From NCBI GenBank assembly GCA_017614155.1, contig JAGACK010000027.1:1-63287 (forward strand): a stretch of DNA of 63,287 bases, written 5' to 3'. This DNA comes from Lachnospiraceae bacterium. GTDB lineage: Bacteria > Bacillota > Clostridia > Lachnospirales > Lachnospiraceae. The first letter of the stretch is position 1, and the number at the start of each line of letters is the position of its first letter. Of this stretch, positions 1-8,541 are shown piece after piece. The notes beneath the pieces are model-generated. The model had not been told where the DNA came from and searched no databases. It saw only the letters and a list, made by a program, of their open reading frames with translations. The position numbers were made by a program, and so were the translations under genes.

Positions 1-210
1 ATGCCGATGGAAGGCATGGCCATGGAAGAGATGCCGATGGAAGGCATGGCCATGGAAGAGATGCCGATGGAAGGCATGGCCATGGAAGAGATGCCGATGG
101 AAGGCATGGCCATGGAAGAAATGCCGATGGAAGGCATGGCCATGGAAGAAATGCCGATGGAAGGCATGGCCATGGAAGAAATGCCGATGGAAGGCATGGC
201 CATGGAAGAG
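1..210 (+). repeat. Seven tandem 30-bp coding repeats
   Basis: Seven consecutive 30-bp units, each encoding the decapeptide MPMEGMAMEE, differ from one another only in the last base (gag or gaa). A partial eighth unit follows. The array probably extends upstream of the window. Near-identity at the nucleotide level points to recent expansion by slippage or recombination, so copy number is likely to vary between strains and may be wrong in short-read assemblies. Confidence 0.95.
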
Positions 211-2298
211 ATGCCGATGGAAGAAATGCCCGTGGATGAGTATCCGTCCGCGATGGAGGCGCTTAACGATGTGCTTCAGGGCGATGCGGGGCAGGAGCCA
301 TTTTTTGAAGAGACAATTTCGGAAGAACCGTCCGTATTTGAAGAGGGTCCTGCCCGGATGGCGGAGCCCTCGGATGATCCGAACCATATGATGTCTCCGG
401 AGGAGATCGCTGCAATGATCGAATCCGCGGAAAACGCGGCGCAGGAGTCGATGCCCGAAGAACCGATGCCTGAGGAATCTGTTCCTGAAGAGTCGATGCC
501 CGAGGAACTGATGCCTGAGGAATCTGTTCCTGAAGAGTCGATGCCCGAAGAACCGGTGCCCGAGGAATCTGTTCCTGAAGAGGCAATGCCTGAGGAACTG
601 GTGCCGGAGGATCTGATCCTTGAAGAACCTGCGCTCGATGAGCAGGCTGATCCTCTTTCGGATATCACCGATGCGGTCAGCGATGAATCAGACGGTGAAG
701 AAGCCGTGCCCATAGATTTCGGCCTGGGGGAAACGGATCTTCTTCAAAACGATGAGGAACCTTCAACATCGGATATCCTGGGAGACCTCGGGCTGGCGGG
801 CGCGGAGTCTTCGGACCTTGATGTTACCGATATCATAAGCGACATGCCTCAGGATGATGAACTCAGTGAGATAAATGATCTTCTTATAAAGAATGATAAC
901 AGCGAGATGGTGGAGGATGATCTCCTTTCCATGCTTGATGGAAGCGCTGATGCGGAAGAAGGAAACGGTGATGGGGAAAATAAAGATCAGGCAGACGACG
1001 GTGGAGAAGAAGCTGCAGAGGATGATAAGGACTCAAAAAAGAAAAAGCGCAGAAGAAAAGAGAAGAAGAAGAAAGCTGATGAAGAGCCTGAACTCGATGC
1101 AGAAGGGAATCCGATCGAAAAGAAAGGCCTTATCGCGCGCATTGCAGAATTCCTCTTTGCCGGAGATGATGAAGATGATGAAGAAGCCGGGGCGTCTGTC
1201 AAAGCAATTGCACAGGACGGGACACTTGTTGCAAATCCCAGCGAACAGACTCTTGAAAATAATGAAGTAATAAGAGAAGTCGACAGCGAAGAGGACGAGG
1301 GCGGAAAAAACAAGAAGAAAAAGAAAGAAAAGAAGCCCAAAAAAGAAAAGAAACCCAAAAAGGAAAAAAAGCCCAAGAAGGAAAAGAAGCCTTCCGAACC
1401 CGAAGTGCCGGAAAAGAGGCTTCCGAGAAAGAAGGTCATAGCGGTAGCACTGTTCTTTACATCCTTCCTTGCGGCCATAACATTCTGTACCTTTGCTTTT
1501 GCAACACTTGGATATGAAAACGCGGCAAAGACAAATTATGAAAAGGGAGATTATGCCGGGGCCTATGACTCGCTGACAGGTCTTGATCATCTGTCTGAGG
1601 ACAGCAGGGATATATTCAACAAGTCCTTTGTGCTCATGAGGCTTCAGAGAAGGATAAATGCCTTTAATGACTGTGAGCAGAGGGAAGATGCTCTCGGCGC
1701 CATAGACTCGCTGATAGAGGGAGTCAGGACTCGCGACAGGCTCTCTGATTATGCGGAAAGCCTCGGGGTCGGAGCTGAGTTTGAGTCGATCTACGGACAG
1801 ATTCTGGGGTCGCTTTCAGATATCTTCGGGGTCGATGAAGAAAAGGCGAGAGAACTCTACGGAATGACGGATGATATTGAATATACCATGGCTCTGCTCG
1901 ACATAGTCGATCCTGAATGGAATGCGGATATAGTCCCGACTGTTGAACTGTCCGAGGGCGGACAGGGCATAGAGTTCGCAGATGACGGGCTTACCGTTGA
2001 CAATGCCTTCAGACGGCAGGATGAAGAGGCAGCTCCGCCCGAAGAAGAGATGCCGGAGGATACGGAATCGGATGACGAGGACGCTGAAGAAGATGATGGG
2101 AGTTTTGAGGAGCCGTCTTCCGAACCCAGCATCACCATAACACCCGACAATTCGACGGTGATCATTCCAGAAGGAACGCAGCTTCAGGTCACGCCGAAGG
2201 ATTCAAATGTCCCGGCACAGGGCAGCGAGCCGACCGGACAGCCTCTGTATCAGTTTAATGTCAGGCGTGATGCAAACGGCAATTATGTTCAGCAATGA
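1..2298 (+). CDS. Repeat-rich, acidic/lysine-rich single-pass membrane protein (5' truncated)
   Basis: The frame is open from the first base, so the true start lies upstream and at least 765 residues are present. The visible N-terminus is seven near-identical decapeptides rich in Met and Glu (residues 1-70). It is followed by acidic sequence with eleven PEE-type pentapeptides (about residues 151-205), a lysine-rich stretch with KKEKKP repeats (about 437-465) and one hydrophobic segment (about 477-501). The remaining 260 residues are helical, faintly TPR-like, with an acidic, Pro/Ser-rich tail. Positive charge before the hydrophobic segment suggests a cytoplasmic N-terminus and an outside C-terminus. 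I do not recognise the family. It ends 9 bases before hisH, so it may share that transcript, but nothing links it to histidine synthesis. Confidence 0.8.
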   Translation: MPMEGMAMEEMPMEGMAMEEMPMEGMAMEEMPMEGMAMEEMPMEGMAMEEMPMEGMAMEEMPMEGMAMEEMPMEEMPVDEYPSAMEALNDVLQGDAGQEPFFEETISEEPSVFEEGPARMAEPSDDPNHMMSPEEIAAMIESAENAAQESMPEEPMPEESVPEESMPEELMPEESVPEESMPEEPVPEESVPEEAMPEELVPEDLILEEPALDEQADPLSDITDAVSDESDGEEAVPIDFGLGETDLLQNDEEPSTSDILGDLGLAGAESSDLDVTDIISDMPQDDELSEINDLLIKNDNSEMVEDDLLSMLDGSADAEEGNGDGENKDQADDGGEEAAEDDKDSKKKKRRRKEKKKKADEEPELDAEGNPIEKKGLIARIAEFLFAGDDEDDEEAGASVKAIAQDGTLVANPSEQTLENNEVIREVDSEEDEGGKNKKKKKEKKPKKEKKPKKEKKPKKEKKPSEPEVPEKRLPRKKVIAVALFFTSFLAAITFCTFAFATLGYENAAKTNYEKGDYAGAYDSLTGLDHLSEDSRDIFNKSFVLMRLQRRINAFNDCEQREDALGAIDSLIEGVRTRDRLSDYAESLGVGAEFESIYGQILGSLSDIFGVDEEKARELYGMTDDIEYTMALLDIVDPEWNADIVPTVELSEGGQGIEFADDGLTVDNAFRRQDEEAAPPEEEMPEDTESDDEDAEEDDGSFEEPSSEPSITITPDNSTVIIPEGTQLQVTPKDSNVPAQGSEPTGQPLYQFNVRRDANGNYVQQ
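451..615 (+). repeat. Degenerate 15-bp tandem coding repeats (11 units)
   Basis: Eleven in-frame pentapeptide units of the form (M/V)PE(E/D)(P/S/L/A), with diverged third positions. This is an older and less uniform array than the 30-bp array at the start of the same gene. Confidence 0.85.
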
Positions 2299-2307
2299 GA
2301 TGAAAAA

Positions 2308-2916
2308 ATGATAGCGATAGTTGACTATGATGCGGGAAATATAAACAGCGTCGAAAAAGCTGTAAGACACCTGGGGTATGACTGCAGGACGACAAGGAAC
2401 AGGGATGAGATAATAAATGCTTCATCGCTCATCCTGCCGGGTGTCGGAGCTTTTGGCGATGCCATGGGAAGGCTTTCGGAATACGGTCTGGTTGATGTCA
2501 TAAAGGATCATATCTCGTCCGGGAAGCCTTTTTTGGGTATCTGCCTGGGACTGCAGCTGCTGTATGAAGAAAGCGAAGAAAATCCCGGCATCAGGGGCCT
2601 GGGCATTCTTCGCGGAACGATAAAAAAAATACCGAAGCAGGATGGGCTCAAGGTGCCGAACATAGGCTGGATTTCCCTTCAGTTTCCGAGAGAGGGAAAG
2701 CTTTTTTCGGGTATCGGGGAAGGCTCTTTCGTATATTTCGTTCATTCATATTATCTTTCAGCAAAAGACAGGGATACCGTTACCGCAACCATAGATTACG
2801 GTACCGGAATCGATGCTTCGGTTGAAAAAGACAATGTTTTTGCCTGTCAGTTTCACCCTGAAAAATCATCTTCTGTAGGATTGAAGATACTTCAGAATTT
2901 TTTGGAGATCGGATAG
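2308..2916 (+). CDS. hisH: Imidazole glycerol phosphate synthase, glutamine amidotransferase subunit HisH
   Basis: HisH hydrolyses glutamine and channels ammonia to HisF, which makes imidazole glycerol phosphate and AICAR in histidine synthesis. The 202-residue length is normal for the family. The class I amidotransferase triad is visible: nucleophile Cys79 in GICLGLQ, and His183 and Glu185 in QFHPEKS. The oxyanion-region motif PGVGAFG is near residue 45. HisF starts 2 bases after the stop, which fits an obligate heterodimer. No other his genes are in this window. AICAR, the by-product, is also the substrate of the formyltransferase encoded at 6358-7536. Confidence 0.97.
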   Translation: MIAIVDYDAGNINSVEKAVRHLGYDCRTTRNRDEIINASSLILPGVGAFGDAMGRLSEYGLVDVIKDHISSGKPFLGICLGLQLLYEESEENPGIRGLGILRGTIKKIPKQDGLKVPNIGWISLQFPREGKLFSGIGEGSFVYFVHSYYLSAKDRDTVTATIDYGTGIDASVEKDNVFACQFHPEKSSSVGLKILQNFLEIG

Positions 2917-2918
2917 AT

Positions 2919-3686
2919 ATGTTTACTAAAAGGATCATTCCCTGCCTGGATGTCGATAACGGAAGGGTCGTAAAGGGAGTAAATTTTGTAAATCTGATAG
3001 ATGCGGGAGATCCGGTTTCGGTAGCAAAGGCTTATGACAGCGAAGGAGCCGATGAACTGGTCTTTCTTGATATCACCGCATCTTCCGACAAAAGGAATAC
3101 TGTCGTTGACATGGTAGAAAAAGTTGCGGCGGAGGTTTTCATTCCGTTTACCGTCGGGGGAGGCATCAGGTCTGTTGATGATTTCAGACTGATTCTTCGC
3201 GCGGGCGCGGACAAGGTTGCTGTAAACAGCGCGGCGATAGATGATCCTTCGCTCATAGAAAGGGCGGCGGAAAGATTCGGCAGCCAGTGCGTAGTGCTTG
3301 CGATAGATGCAAAAAGGAAGCCTGACGGGAGCGGCTTTACCGTTTATAAACACGGCGGCAGGATAGACATGGGCCTTGATGCGGTCGAATGGGCAGTGGA
3401 AGGCGTGAAAAGAGGAGCGGGAGAGATACTGCTGACGAGCATGGACTGTGACGGTACAAAGGCCGGGTTTGACATTGAACTTACAAAAGCTGTTTCCGAA
3501 GCGGTTGAGGTCCCTGTTATAGCATCCGGGGGAGCCGGGACGCTCGGGCATTTTTATGAGGCGCTTACAGAGGCAAAAGCAGATGCGGCGCTTGCTGCGT
3601 CACTCTTTCATTTCAAAGAATTATCCATTTACGAAGTGAAGAAATACTTAAGTGACAGGGGGGTCGCCGTAAGATGTCAGGGCTGA
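2919..3686 (+). CDS. hisF: Imidazole glycerol phosphate synthase, cyclase subunit HisF
   Basis: HisF is the (beta/alpha)8 barrel that uses HisH-derived ammonia to convert PRFAR to imidazole glycerol phosphate plus AICAR. It has 255 residues, typical length. The two catalytic aspartates are in their canonical positions: Asp11 in the [14 protein letters not shown] opening and Asp130 in VLAIDAK. Phosphate-binding glycine loops are seen at FTVGGGIRS and IASGGAG. The 3' end overlaps ung by 13 bases, so the two genes are probably translationally coupled. Confidence 0.97.
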   Translation: MFTKRIIPCLDVDNGRVVKGVNFVNLIDAGDPVSVAKAYDSEGADELVFLDITASSDKRNTVVDMVEKVAAEVFIPFTVGGGIRSVDDFRLILRAGADKVAVNSAAIDDPSLIERAAERFGSQCVVLAIDAKRKPDGSGFTVYKHGGRIDMGLDAVEWAVEGVKRGAGEILLTSMDCDGTKAGFDIELTKAVSEAVEVPVIASGGAGTLGHFYEALTEAKADAALAASLFHFKELSIYEVKKYLSDRGVAVRCQG

Positions 3687-4348
3687 CGGGAGACTGGCTT
3701 GATTCACTGTCCGGGGAGTTTAAAAAACCATATTACAGGGAACTGTACGCATTCGTGAAACACGAGTATGATACACAGACCGTTTATCCTCCATCGGGAG
3801 ATATTTTCAACGCGCTTCATTATACCCCGCTGAAGAATGTAAAGGCAGTCATACTCGGGCAGGATCCATATCATGAACCCGGACAGGCGCACGGGCTGGC
3901 CTTTTCGGTAAAACCCGGCGTGGCCGTGCCGCCCTCGCTGAAGAATATCTATAAGGAACTGAATGCTGAGCTTGGCTGCAGGATTCCCAATAACGGGTAC
4001 CTGAAAAAATGGGCTGATGAAGGCGTGCTTCTGCTCAACAGCGTGCTCACGGTCAGAGAGGGGCAGGCTGCATCTCATCAGAAGAAAGGATGGGAGACCT
4101 TCACGGATGCGGTCATACGCGAAGTGAACAAAAAGGATCAGCCGGTGGTATTCATGCTGTGGGGAAGGTACGCAAAGGACAAGGCCGATTTTCTCGATAA
4201 TAAAAACCATCTGGTGCTGGCAGCGGCTCATCCGAGTCCCCTCTCGGCAAACAGCGGATTTTTCGGCTGCGGGCATTTTTGCGCCTGCAACAGATTCCTT
4301 GAAGAAAACGGTGAGAAGCCAATAGACTGGCAGATAGGAGATGTATGA
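3674..4348 (+). CDS. ung: Uracil-DNA glycosylase, family 1
   Basis: The enzyme removes uracil from DNA to start base-excision repair. It has 224 residues. The water-activating motif GQDPYH contains catalytic Asp64, and the C-terminal HPSPLSA loop supplies the catalytic His and minor-groove contact. The ATG used lies inside the end of hisF. The stop overlaps the next start as ATGA. Its place in a biosynthetic operon looks like convenience rather than pathway logic. Confidence 0.96.
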   Translation: MSGLTGDWLDSLSGEFKKPYYRELYAFVKHEYDTQTVYPPSGDIFNALHYTPLKNVKAVILGQDPYHEPGQAHGLAFSVKPGVAVPPSLKNIYKELNAELGCRIPNNGYLKKWADEGVLLLNSVLTVREGQAASHQKKGWETFTDAVIREVNKKDQPVVFMLWGRYAKDKADFLDNKNHLVLAAAHPSPLSANSGFFGCGHFCACNRFLEENGEKPIDWQIGDV

Positions 4349-5619
4349 AAAAAATACCTTTTGTTGACAGACAGAAAGCTGAGGAGATAGCAGCCTCATT
4401 TCCCACACCTTATTATCTTTATGATGAGCGGGGGATCAGGGAAAACGCGAAAAGAGTGCGGGACGCCTTTTCATGGAATAAGGGCTTCAGGGAGTATTTT
4501 GCGGTCAAAGCCACTCCCAATCCTTTCATACTGAAGATATTCAGGGATTTCGGATTCGGCTGTGACTGTTCGTCCATGGCGGAACTGAAGCTGGCTCATG
4601 CTGCCGGTTTTTCCGGCGAGGAGATAATGTTCTCGTCAAACGAAACGCCTGCGTGTGAGTTCGAGTATGCGTCAAAGCTTGGCGGTATCATCAATTTTGA
4701 TGACATCACCCATATAGATTACTATGAGAAGAATGTCGGAAAGATCCCGGAGACCATAAGCTGCAGGTTCAATCCGGGCGGTTATTTTTCGATATCAAAT
4801 TCCATTATGGACAATCCCGGAGAATCAAAATACGGTATGACCAGAAAGCAGATGACGGAAGCATTCAGGATACTGAAGGGAAAAGGATGCAAAAACTTCG
4901 GGATCCATGCTTTTCTTGCAAGCAATACCGTGACAGAGGAGTATTATCCTGTGCTTGCCGGACAGCTGTTTGAGCTTGCCTCCGAACTGCAGAACGAGAC
5001 CGGAGTAAAGATAGCTTTCATAAACCTTTCGGGCGGGGTAGGCATTGATTATACTCCCGAGCAGAAAAAAAACGATATAGAAAAGATAGGGCTCGGAGTG
5101 AAGGAACAGTATGAAAAGGTTCTGGTACCGGCAGGACTTGGGGATGTGAAGATCTTTGCCGAGATGGGACGTTTCATGATGGGACCATATGGGGCGCTTA
5201 TCACAAGGGCTGTCCATGAAAAGCATATATACAGGGAGTACATCGGAGTGGATGCCTGCGCCGCAAACCTGATGCGTCCGGCCATGTACGGTTCCTATCA
5301 CCATATCACCGTTTTGGGGAAGGAGAATGATCCCTGCGACCACAAATATGATGTGGTAGGTTCCCTCTGCGAGAACAATGACAAGTTCGCGATAGAGAGG
5401 ATGCTTCCGAAGATAGATATCGGAGATCTTATTTATATTCATGATACCGGGGCGCACGGTCATGCCATGGGATATAACTACAACGGAAGGCTGAAGTCCT
5501 CGGAGATTCTGCTTAAAGAGGACGGGAGCTTCAGGCTCATCAGACGCGCGGAGAAGCTTTCTGATTATTTTGCTACTTTTGACTGCTTTGATGAATACAG
5601 GGAATTGTTAGAGGACTGA
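4345..5619 (+). CDS. lysA: Diaminopimelate decarboxylase-type PLP enzyme (LysA-like)
   Basis: This is a fold-III PLP decarboxylase of 424 residues with an N-terminal alanine-racemase-like barrel and a C-terminal beta domain. The PLP lysine is Lys55 in YFAVKATPN. The glycine-rich phosphate loop is in NLSGGVGIDY. The C-terminal HDTGAHGHAMGYNYNGR matches the DTGAY...YN motif of diaminopimelate decarboxylases. It would convert meso-diaminopimelate to lysine, which fits the meso-DAP-type MurE further along. Other members of the family decarboxylate ornithine, arginine or carboxynorspermidine, so the substrate is inferred from similarity to clostridial LysA proteins. It overlaps ung by 4 bases. Confidence 0.82.
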   Translation: MKKIPFVDRQKAEEIAASFPTPYYLYDERGIRENAKRVRDAFSWNKGFREYFAVKATPNPFILKIFRDFGFGCDCSSMAELKLAHAAGFSGEEIMFSSNETPACEFEYASKLGGIINFDDITHIDYYEKNVGKIPETISCRFNPGGYFSISNSIMDNPGESKYGMTRKQMTEAFRILKGKGCKNFGIHAFLASNTVTEEYYPVLAGQLFELASELQNETGVKIAFINLSGGVGIDYTPEQKKNDIEKIGLGVKEQYEKVLVPAGLGDVKIFAEMGRFMMGPYGALITRAVHEKHIYREYIGVDACAANLMRPAMYGSYHHITVLGKENDPCDHKYDVVGSLCENNDKFAIERMLPKIDIGDLIYIHDTGAHGHAMGYNYNGRLKSSEILLKEDGSFRLIRRAEKLSDYFATFDCFDEYRELLED

Positions 5620-5628
5620 GGAGGTTGT

Positions 5629-6342
5629 ATGGAATACACAGATCTTTTTAAAGAGATTTCATCCGTTTCCTACCCCGGAAGGGGCATAGTGATCGGACGG
5701 AGCGAAGACGGGAAGAATGCCGTGATCGCGTATTTTATCATGGGCAGATCCGGGAATTCACGGAACAGGATCTTTTTAGAGGATGATGAAGGGATCAGGA
5801 CAAAGGCCTTTGACGAGAGCAAGCTAACGGACCCGTCTCTTATTATCTATCATCCGGTCAGGGTTCTGGAGGGCTGTACCATAGTAACGAACGGAGACCA
5901 GACAGATACTGTTTTTGTCGGGATGAAGGAAGGAAAGACCTTTGAGGAGTCTTTAAGGGGCAGGGAGTTTGAACCGGACGGCCCGAATTTCACACCCAGG
6001 ATATCCGGCTGTGTTTGGACTGGAAGCAAAGGCTTTTCCTATTGTCTTTCGATATTAAAAAGCGATAACGGGGATGACAGCCAGTGCAACAGGTACACTT
6101 TTTCCTATGAGGGAAAATGTTTTGGAAAAGGACATTACATCCATACATATTTAGGAGACGGAGATCCTCTGCCGAGCTTTGAAGGGGAGCCGACACCGGT
6201 TATCATAAAGGGCGGCATTGAAGAGTTTACTGACGGCATATGGGAAGCGCTTGATGCCGATAACAAGGTGTCGCTGTTTACCAGGTTCATAAGTTTAGAA
6301 ACGGGCAGATATGAAAGCAGGATAATAAACAAACTGAAATGA
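5629..6342 (+). CDS. IMP cyclohydrolase, PurO-like stand-alone type
   Basis: This 237-residue protein carries the PGRGIVIGRS and MGRSGNSRNR motifs of the PurO-type IMP cyclohydrolase family, first known from archaea and unrelated to the N-terminal domain of bacterial PurH. It would close the ring of FAICAR to give IMP. A strong ribosome-binding site (GAGGAGGT) precedes the ATG. The AICAR transformylase follows after 15 bases, so the last two steps of purine synthesis are made by two separate adjacent proteins. The family assignment rests on motif recall, not a search. Confidence 0.82.
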   Translation: MEYTDLFKEISSVSYPGRGIVIGRSEDGKNAVIAYFIMGRSGNSRNRIFLEDDEGIRTKAFDESKLTDPSLIIYHPVRVLEGCTIVTNGDQTDTVFVGMKEGKTFEESLRGREFEPDGPNFTPRISGCVWTGSKGFSYCLSILKSDNGDDSQCNRYTFSYEGKCFGKGHYIHTYLGDGDPLPSFEGEPTPVIIKGGIEEFTDGIWEALDADNKVSLFTRFISLETGRYESRIINKLK

Positions 6343-6357
6343 TCGGGGGAAAGATCG

Positions 6358-7536
6358 ATGAAAGAACTCTCACTCAAATACGGATGCAATCCAAACCAGA
6401 AACCTTCAAGGGTATATATGGAAAACGGAAGGGAACTTCCCATAGAGGTAAAGAACGGGAGACCGGGATACATCAACCTGCTTGACGCATTAAACGGTTG
6501 GCAGCTTGTGAAGGAACTCAAAGAGGCGACCGGGCTTCCTGCAGCAGCATCCTTCAAGCATGTATCGCCTGCCGGCGCGGCTGTCGGTTTTCCGTTAAGC
6601 AGCGTGGAAAAAAAGATATACTGGGTTGAGCAGTATGGTGATCTGACTCCGCTTGCAACTGCCTATGCCAGAGCCAGAGGCGCTGACAGGATGTCGTCCT
6701 TCGGAGATTTCATAGCGCTTTCGGATGTGTGCGATGTTATGACAGCGCGCCTCATCAAGGGCGAGGTGTCCGACGGTATAGTTGCGCCGGGCTTTGAGGA
6801 TGAAGCTCTTGAGATACTTAAAGCCAAGAAGAAGGGCGCATATGCGGTGATAGAGATCGACGAAAGATACTGTCCTGAGCCGGTGGAGAAAAAGCAGGTC
6901 TTTGGCGTCACTTTTGAACAGGGCAGGAACGATTACAGGGTGACAAAGGATGTTCTGGAGAACATAGTGACTGAGAACAGGACGCTTCCGGAAAGCGCCC
7001 GGACCGACCTGATGATATCACTGATCACATTGAAGTATACGCAGTCAAATTCGGTATGTTTCTGCAAGGACGGCCAGGCGATCGGAGTCGGAGCCGGACA
7101 GCAGTCGAGGATACACTGCACCAGGCTTGCAGGAAGCAAGGCGGACAACTGGTTTCTGCGTCAGTCGCCGCAGGTTCTCGAGCTGCCCTTCAGAGATGAT
7201 ATCGGAAAACCCGACAGGGACAATGCGATAGATCTTTACATCGGCGAGGATTATATGGATGTGCTTGACGAAGGCAGATGGCAGCAGATATTTACCAAAA
7301 GGCCCGATGTATTCACATCTGAGGACAAGCGGGCATGGCTGAAAAAAAACACCGGAGTCGCTCTCGGCTCGGATGCGTTCTTCCCATTCGGTGACAATAT
7401 CGAAAGAGCGGCAAGGAGCGGGGTAAAATATGTTGCCGAACCCGGAGGCTCAGTCAGGGATGACAATGTGATAAAGGCCTGCAATGATCACGGGATGGTC
7501 ATGTGCTTTACGGGAATGAGACTGTTTCATCATTAG
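6358..7536 (+). CDS. AICAR formyltransferase (stand-alone PurH C-domain)
   Basis: The enzyme transfers a formyl group from 10-formyl-tetrahydrofolate to AICAR, giving FAICAR. The 392-residue protein has the transformylase Lys-His pair (Lys67-His68 in FKHVSPAG) and the TLKYTQSNSVCF and GAGQQSRIHCTRLA blocks of PurH. It lacks the roughly 200-residue IMP cyclohydrolase domain that normally precedes them. The missing activity is supplied by the PurO-like gene just upstream. A GGGGGAAAG Shine-Dalgarno sits before the ATG. HisF, five genes upstream, makes the same AICAR as a by-product. Confidence 0.93.
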   Translation: MKELSLKYGCNPNQKPSRVYMENGRELPIEVKNGRPGYINLLDALNGWQLVKELKEATGLPAAASFKHVSPAGAAVGFPLSSVEKKIYWVEQYGDLTPLATAYARARGADRMSSFGDFIALSDVCDVMTARLIKGEVSDGIVAPGFEDEALEILKAKKKGAYAVIEIDERYCPEPVEKKQVFGVTFEQGRNDYRVTKDVLENIVTENRTLPESARTDLMISLITLKYTQSNSVCFCKDGQAIGVGAGQQSRIHCTRLAGSKADNWFLRQSPQVLELPFRDDIGKPDRDNAIDLYIGEDYMDVLDEGRWQQIFTKRPDVFTSEDKRAWLKKNTGVALGSDAFFPFGDNIERAARSGVKYVAEPGGSVRDDNVIKACNDHGMVMCFTGMRLFHH

Positions 7537-7553
7537 AATTATTACTGAAATCG

Positions 7554-7562
7554 TGTTATAAT
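7554..7562 (+). promoter_or_regulatory. Extended -10 promoter for the sugar kinase gene
   Basis: TGTTATAAT is a TGn-extended consensus -10 located 35 bases before the kinase ATG. No good -35 hexamer is seen 17 bases upstream. It would start a fresh transcript for the kinase and ptsI after the purine genes. Confidence 0.5.
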
Positions 7563-7596
7563 AAAGACGGCAGGTTTTTTGAGTGAGGAGGTGCCT

Positions 7597-8529
7597 ATGA
7601 TATATACCGTGACATTCAATCCCGCACTTGATTACATCATCCATCCGGAGGAAGAGATGACCTTCGGCACGATAAACAGGAGCAATAAAGAGGAATTCTA
7701 TTACGGAGGGAAGGGCATAAATGTTTCGCTTGTGCTCAACAGCCTCGGCATTGATTCCATTGCGCTCGGGTTTGTTGCCGGGTTTACCGGATTTGCGATA
7801 GAACACGGTATCAGACGAAAAGGCATACAGACGGATTTCATCCACCTTGAGGGCGGCATATCCAGGATCAATGTAAAGATCAGGCAGGATGAAAAGGAGA
7901 CCTCATTTAATGCGGCAGGCCCGAGGCCCGGAAACGATGATGTCAAGGCGTTCATGAGAAAACTTGAGGTGCTCGAGGAGGGCGATTACATCGTTCTTGC
8001 CGGGAGCGTTCCCTCAAATATGCATGAGGACATATATGAGCGCATCATGCGGCGCATTGCGGATAAAAATGTCAATACCGTAGTTGATGCCGAAGGACAG
8101 CTTCTGCTGAAAACGCTTCCTTTAAAACCGTTCCTGGTCAAGCCGAACAAAGCGGAGCTTGGCAGGCTCTTTGATGTTCAGATAAAAAAAGAAGAAGACA
8201 TAGTCAAATATGGAAAAAAGCTTCAGCAGATGGGAGCAAAGAATGTTCTTGTCTCCAAAGGGGAGGACGGCGCTGTCCTGATCCCGGAAGAGGGAAAGAC
8301 AAAAAAGATCGGGGTTCCGGAAGGGCGTGTGATAAATACGACCGGCGCGGGCGACTCCATGGTTGCCGGGTTCCTTGCCGGATATCTCAAAAACGCGGAT
8401 TACGGAAAAGCGCTCAACCTGGCAACAGCTGCGGCCTCAGCCACAGCGATATCGGAAGGGCTCGGGGAAAAATCAACCATAATGATGCAGCTTGAAAAGA
8501 TAAACAACGGAATGATGTCAAAGAAGTGA
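7597..8529 (+). CDS. fruK: 1-phosphofructokinase family (PfkB) sugar kinase
   Basis: This PfkB-family kinase of 310 residues most resembles 1-phosphofructokinase/tagatose-6-phosphate kinase: it opens MIYTVTFNPALDY, has the GGKGINVS substrate loop, and ends with the NTTGAGDSMVAGFLAGYL signature containing the catalytic Asp. It would phosphorylate fructose 1-phosphate to the 1,6-bisphosphate in the cytoplasm. I chose the ATG at 7597 because a GAGGAGGT site lies 5 bases before it; an in-frame TTG at 7579 has no such site. PTS enzyme I follows after 12 bases, which suits use of a PTS-delivered sugar, but no sugar-specific PTS component is in view. Confidence 0.85.
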   Translation: MIYTVTFNPALDYIIHPEEEMTFGTINRSNKEEFYYGGKGINVSLVLNSLGIDSIALGFVAGFTGFAIEHGIRRKGIQTDFIHLEGGISRINVKIRQDEKETSFNAAGPRPGNDDVKAFMRKLEVLEEGDYIVLAGSVPSNMHEDIYERIMRRIADKNVNTVVDAEGQLLLKTLPLKPFLVKPNKAELGRLFDVQIKKEEDIVKYGKKLQQMGAKNVLVSKGEDGAVLIPEEGKTKKIGVPEGRVINTTGAGDSMVAGFLAGYLKNADYGKALNLATAAASATAISEGLGEKSTIMMQLEKINNGMMSKK

Positions 8530-8541
8530 TCGGATGGTCAT

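Noticed and set aside
1-210. Regular 30-bp units considered as a CRISPR array
   Set aside because: Units abut without spacers, stay in frame and encode a protein repeat. No CRISPR array or cas gene was seen anywhere in the window.
263-713. Open minus-strand frames opposite the acidic repeat gene
   Set aside because: They are low-complexity mirror images of the Glu/Pro-rich coding repeats, without ribosome sites.
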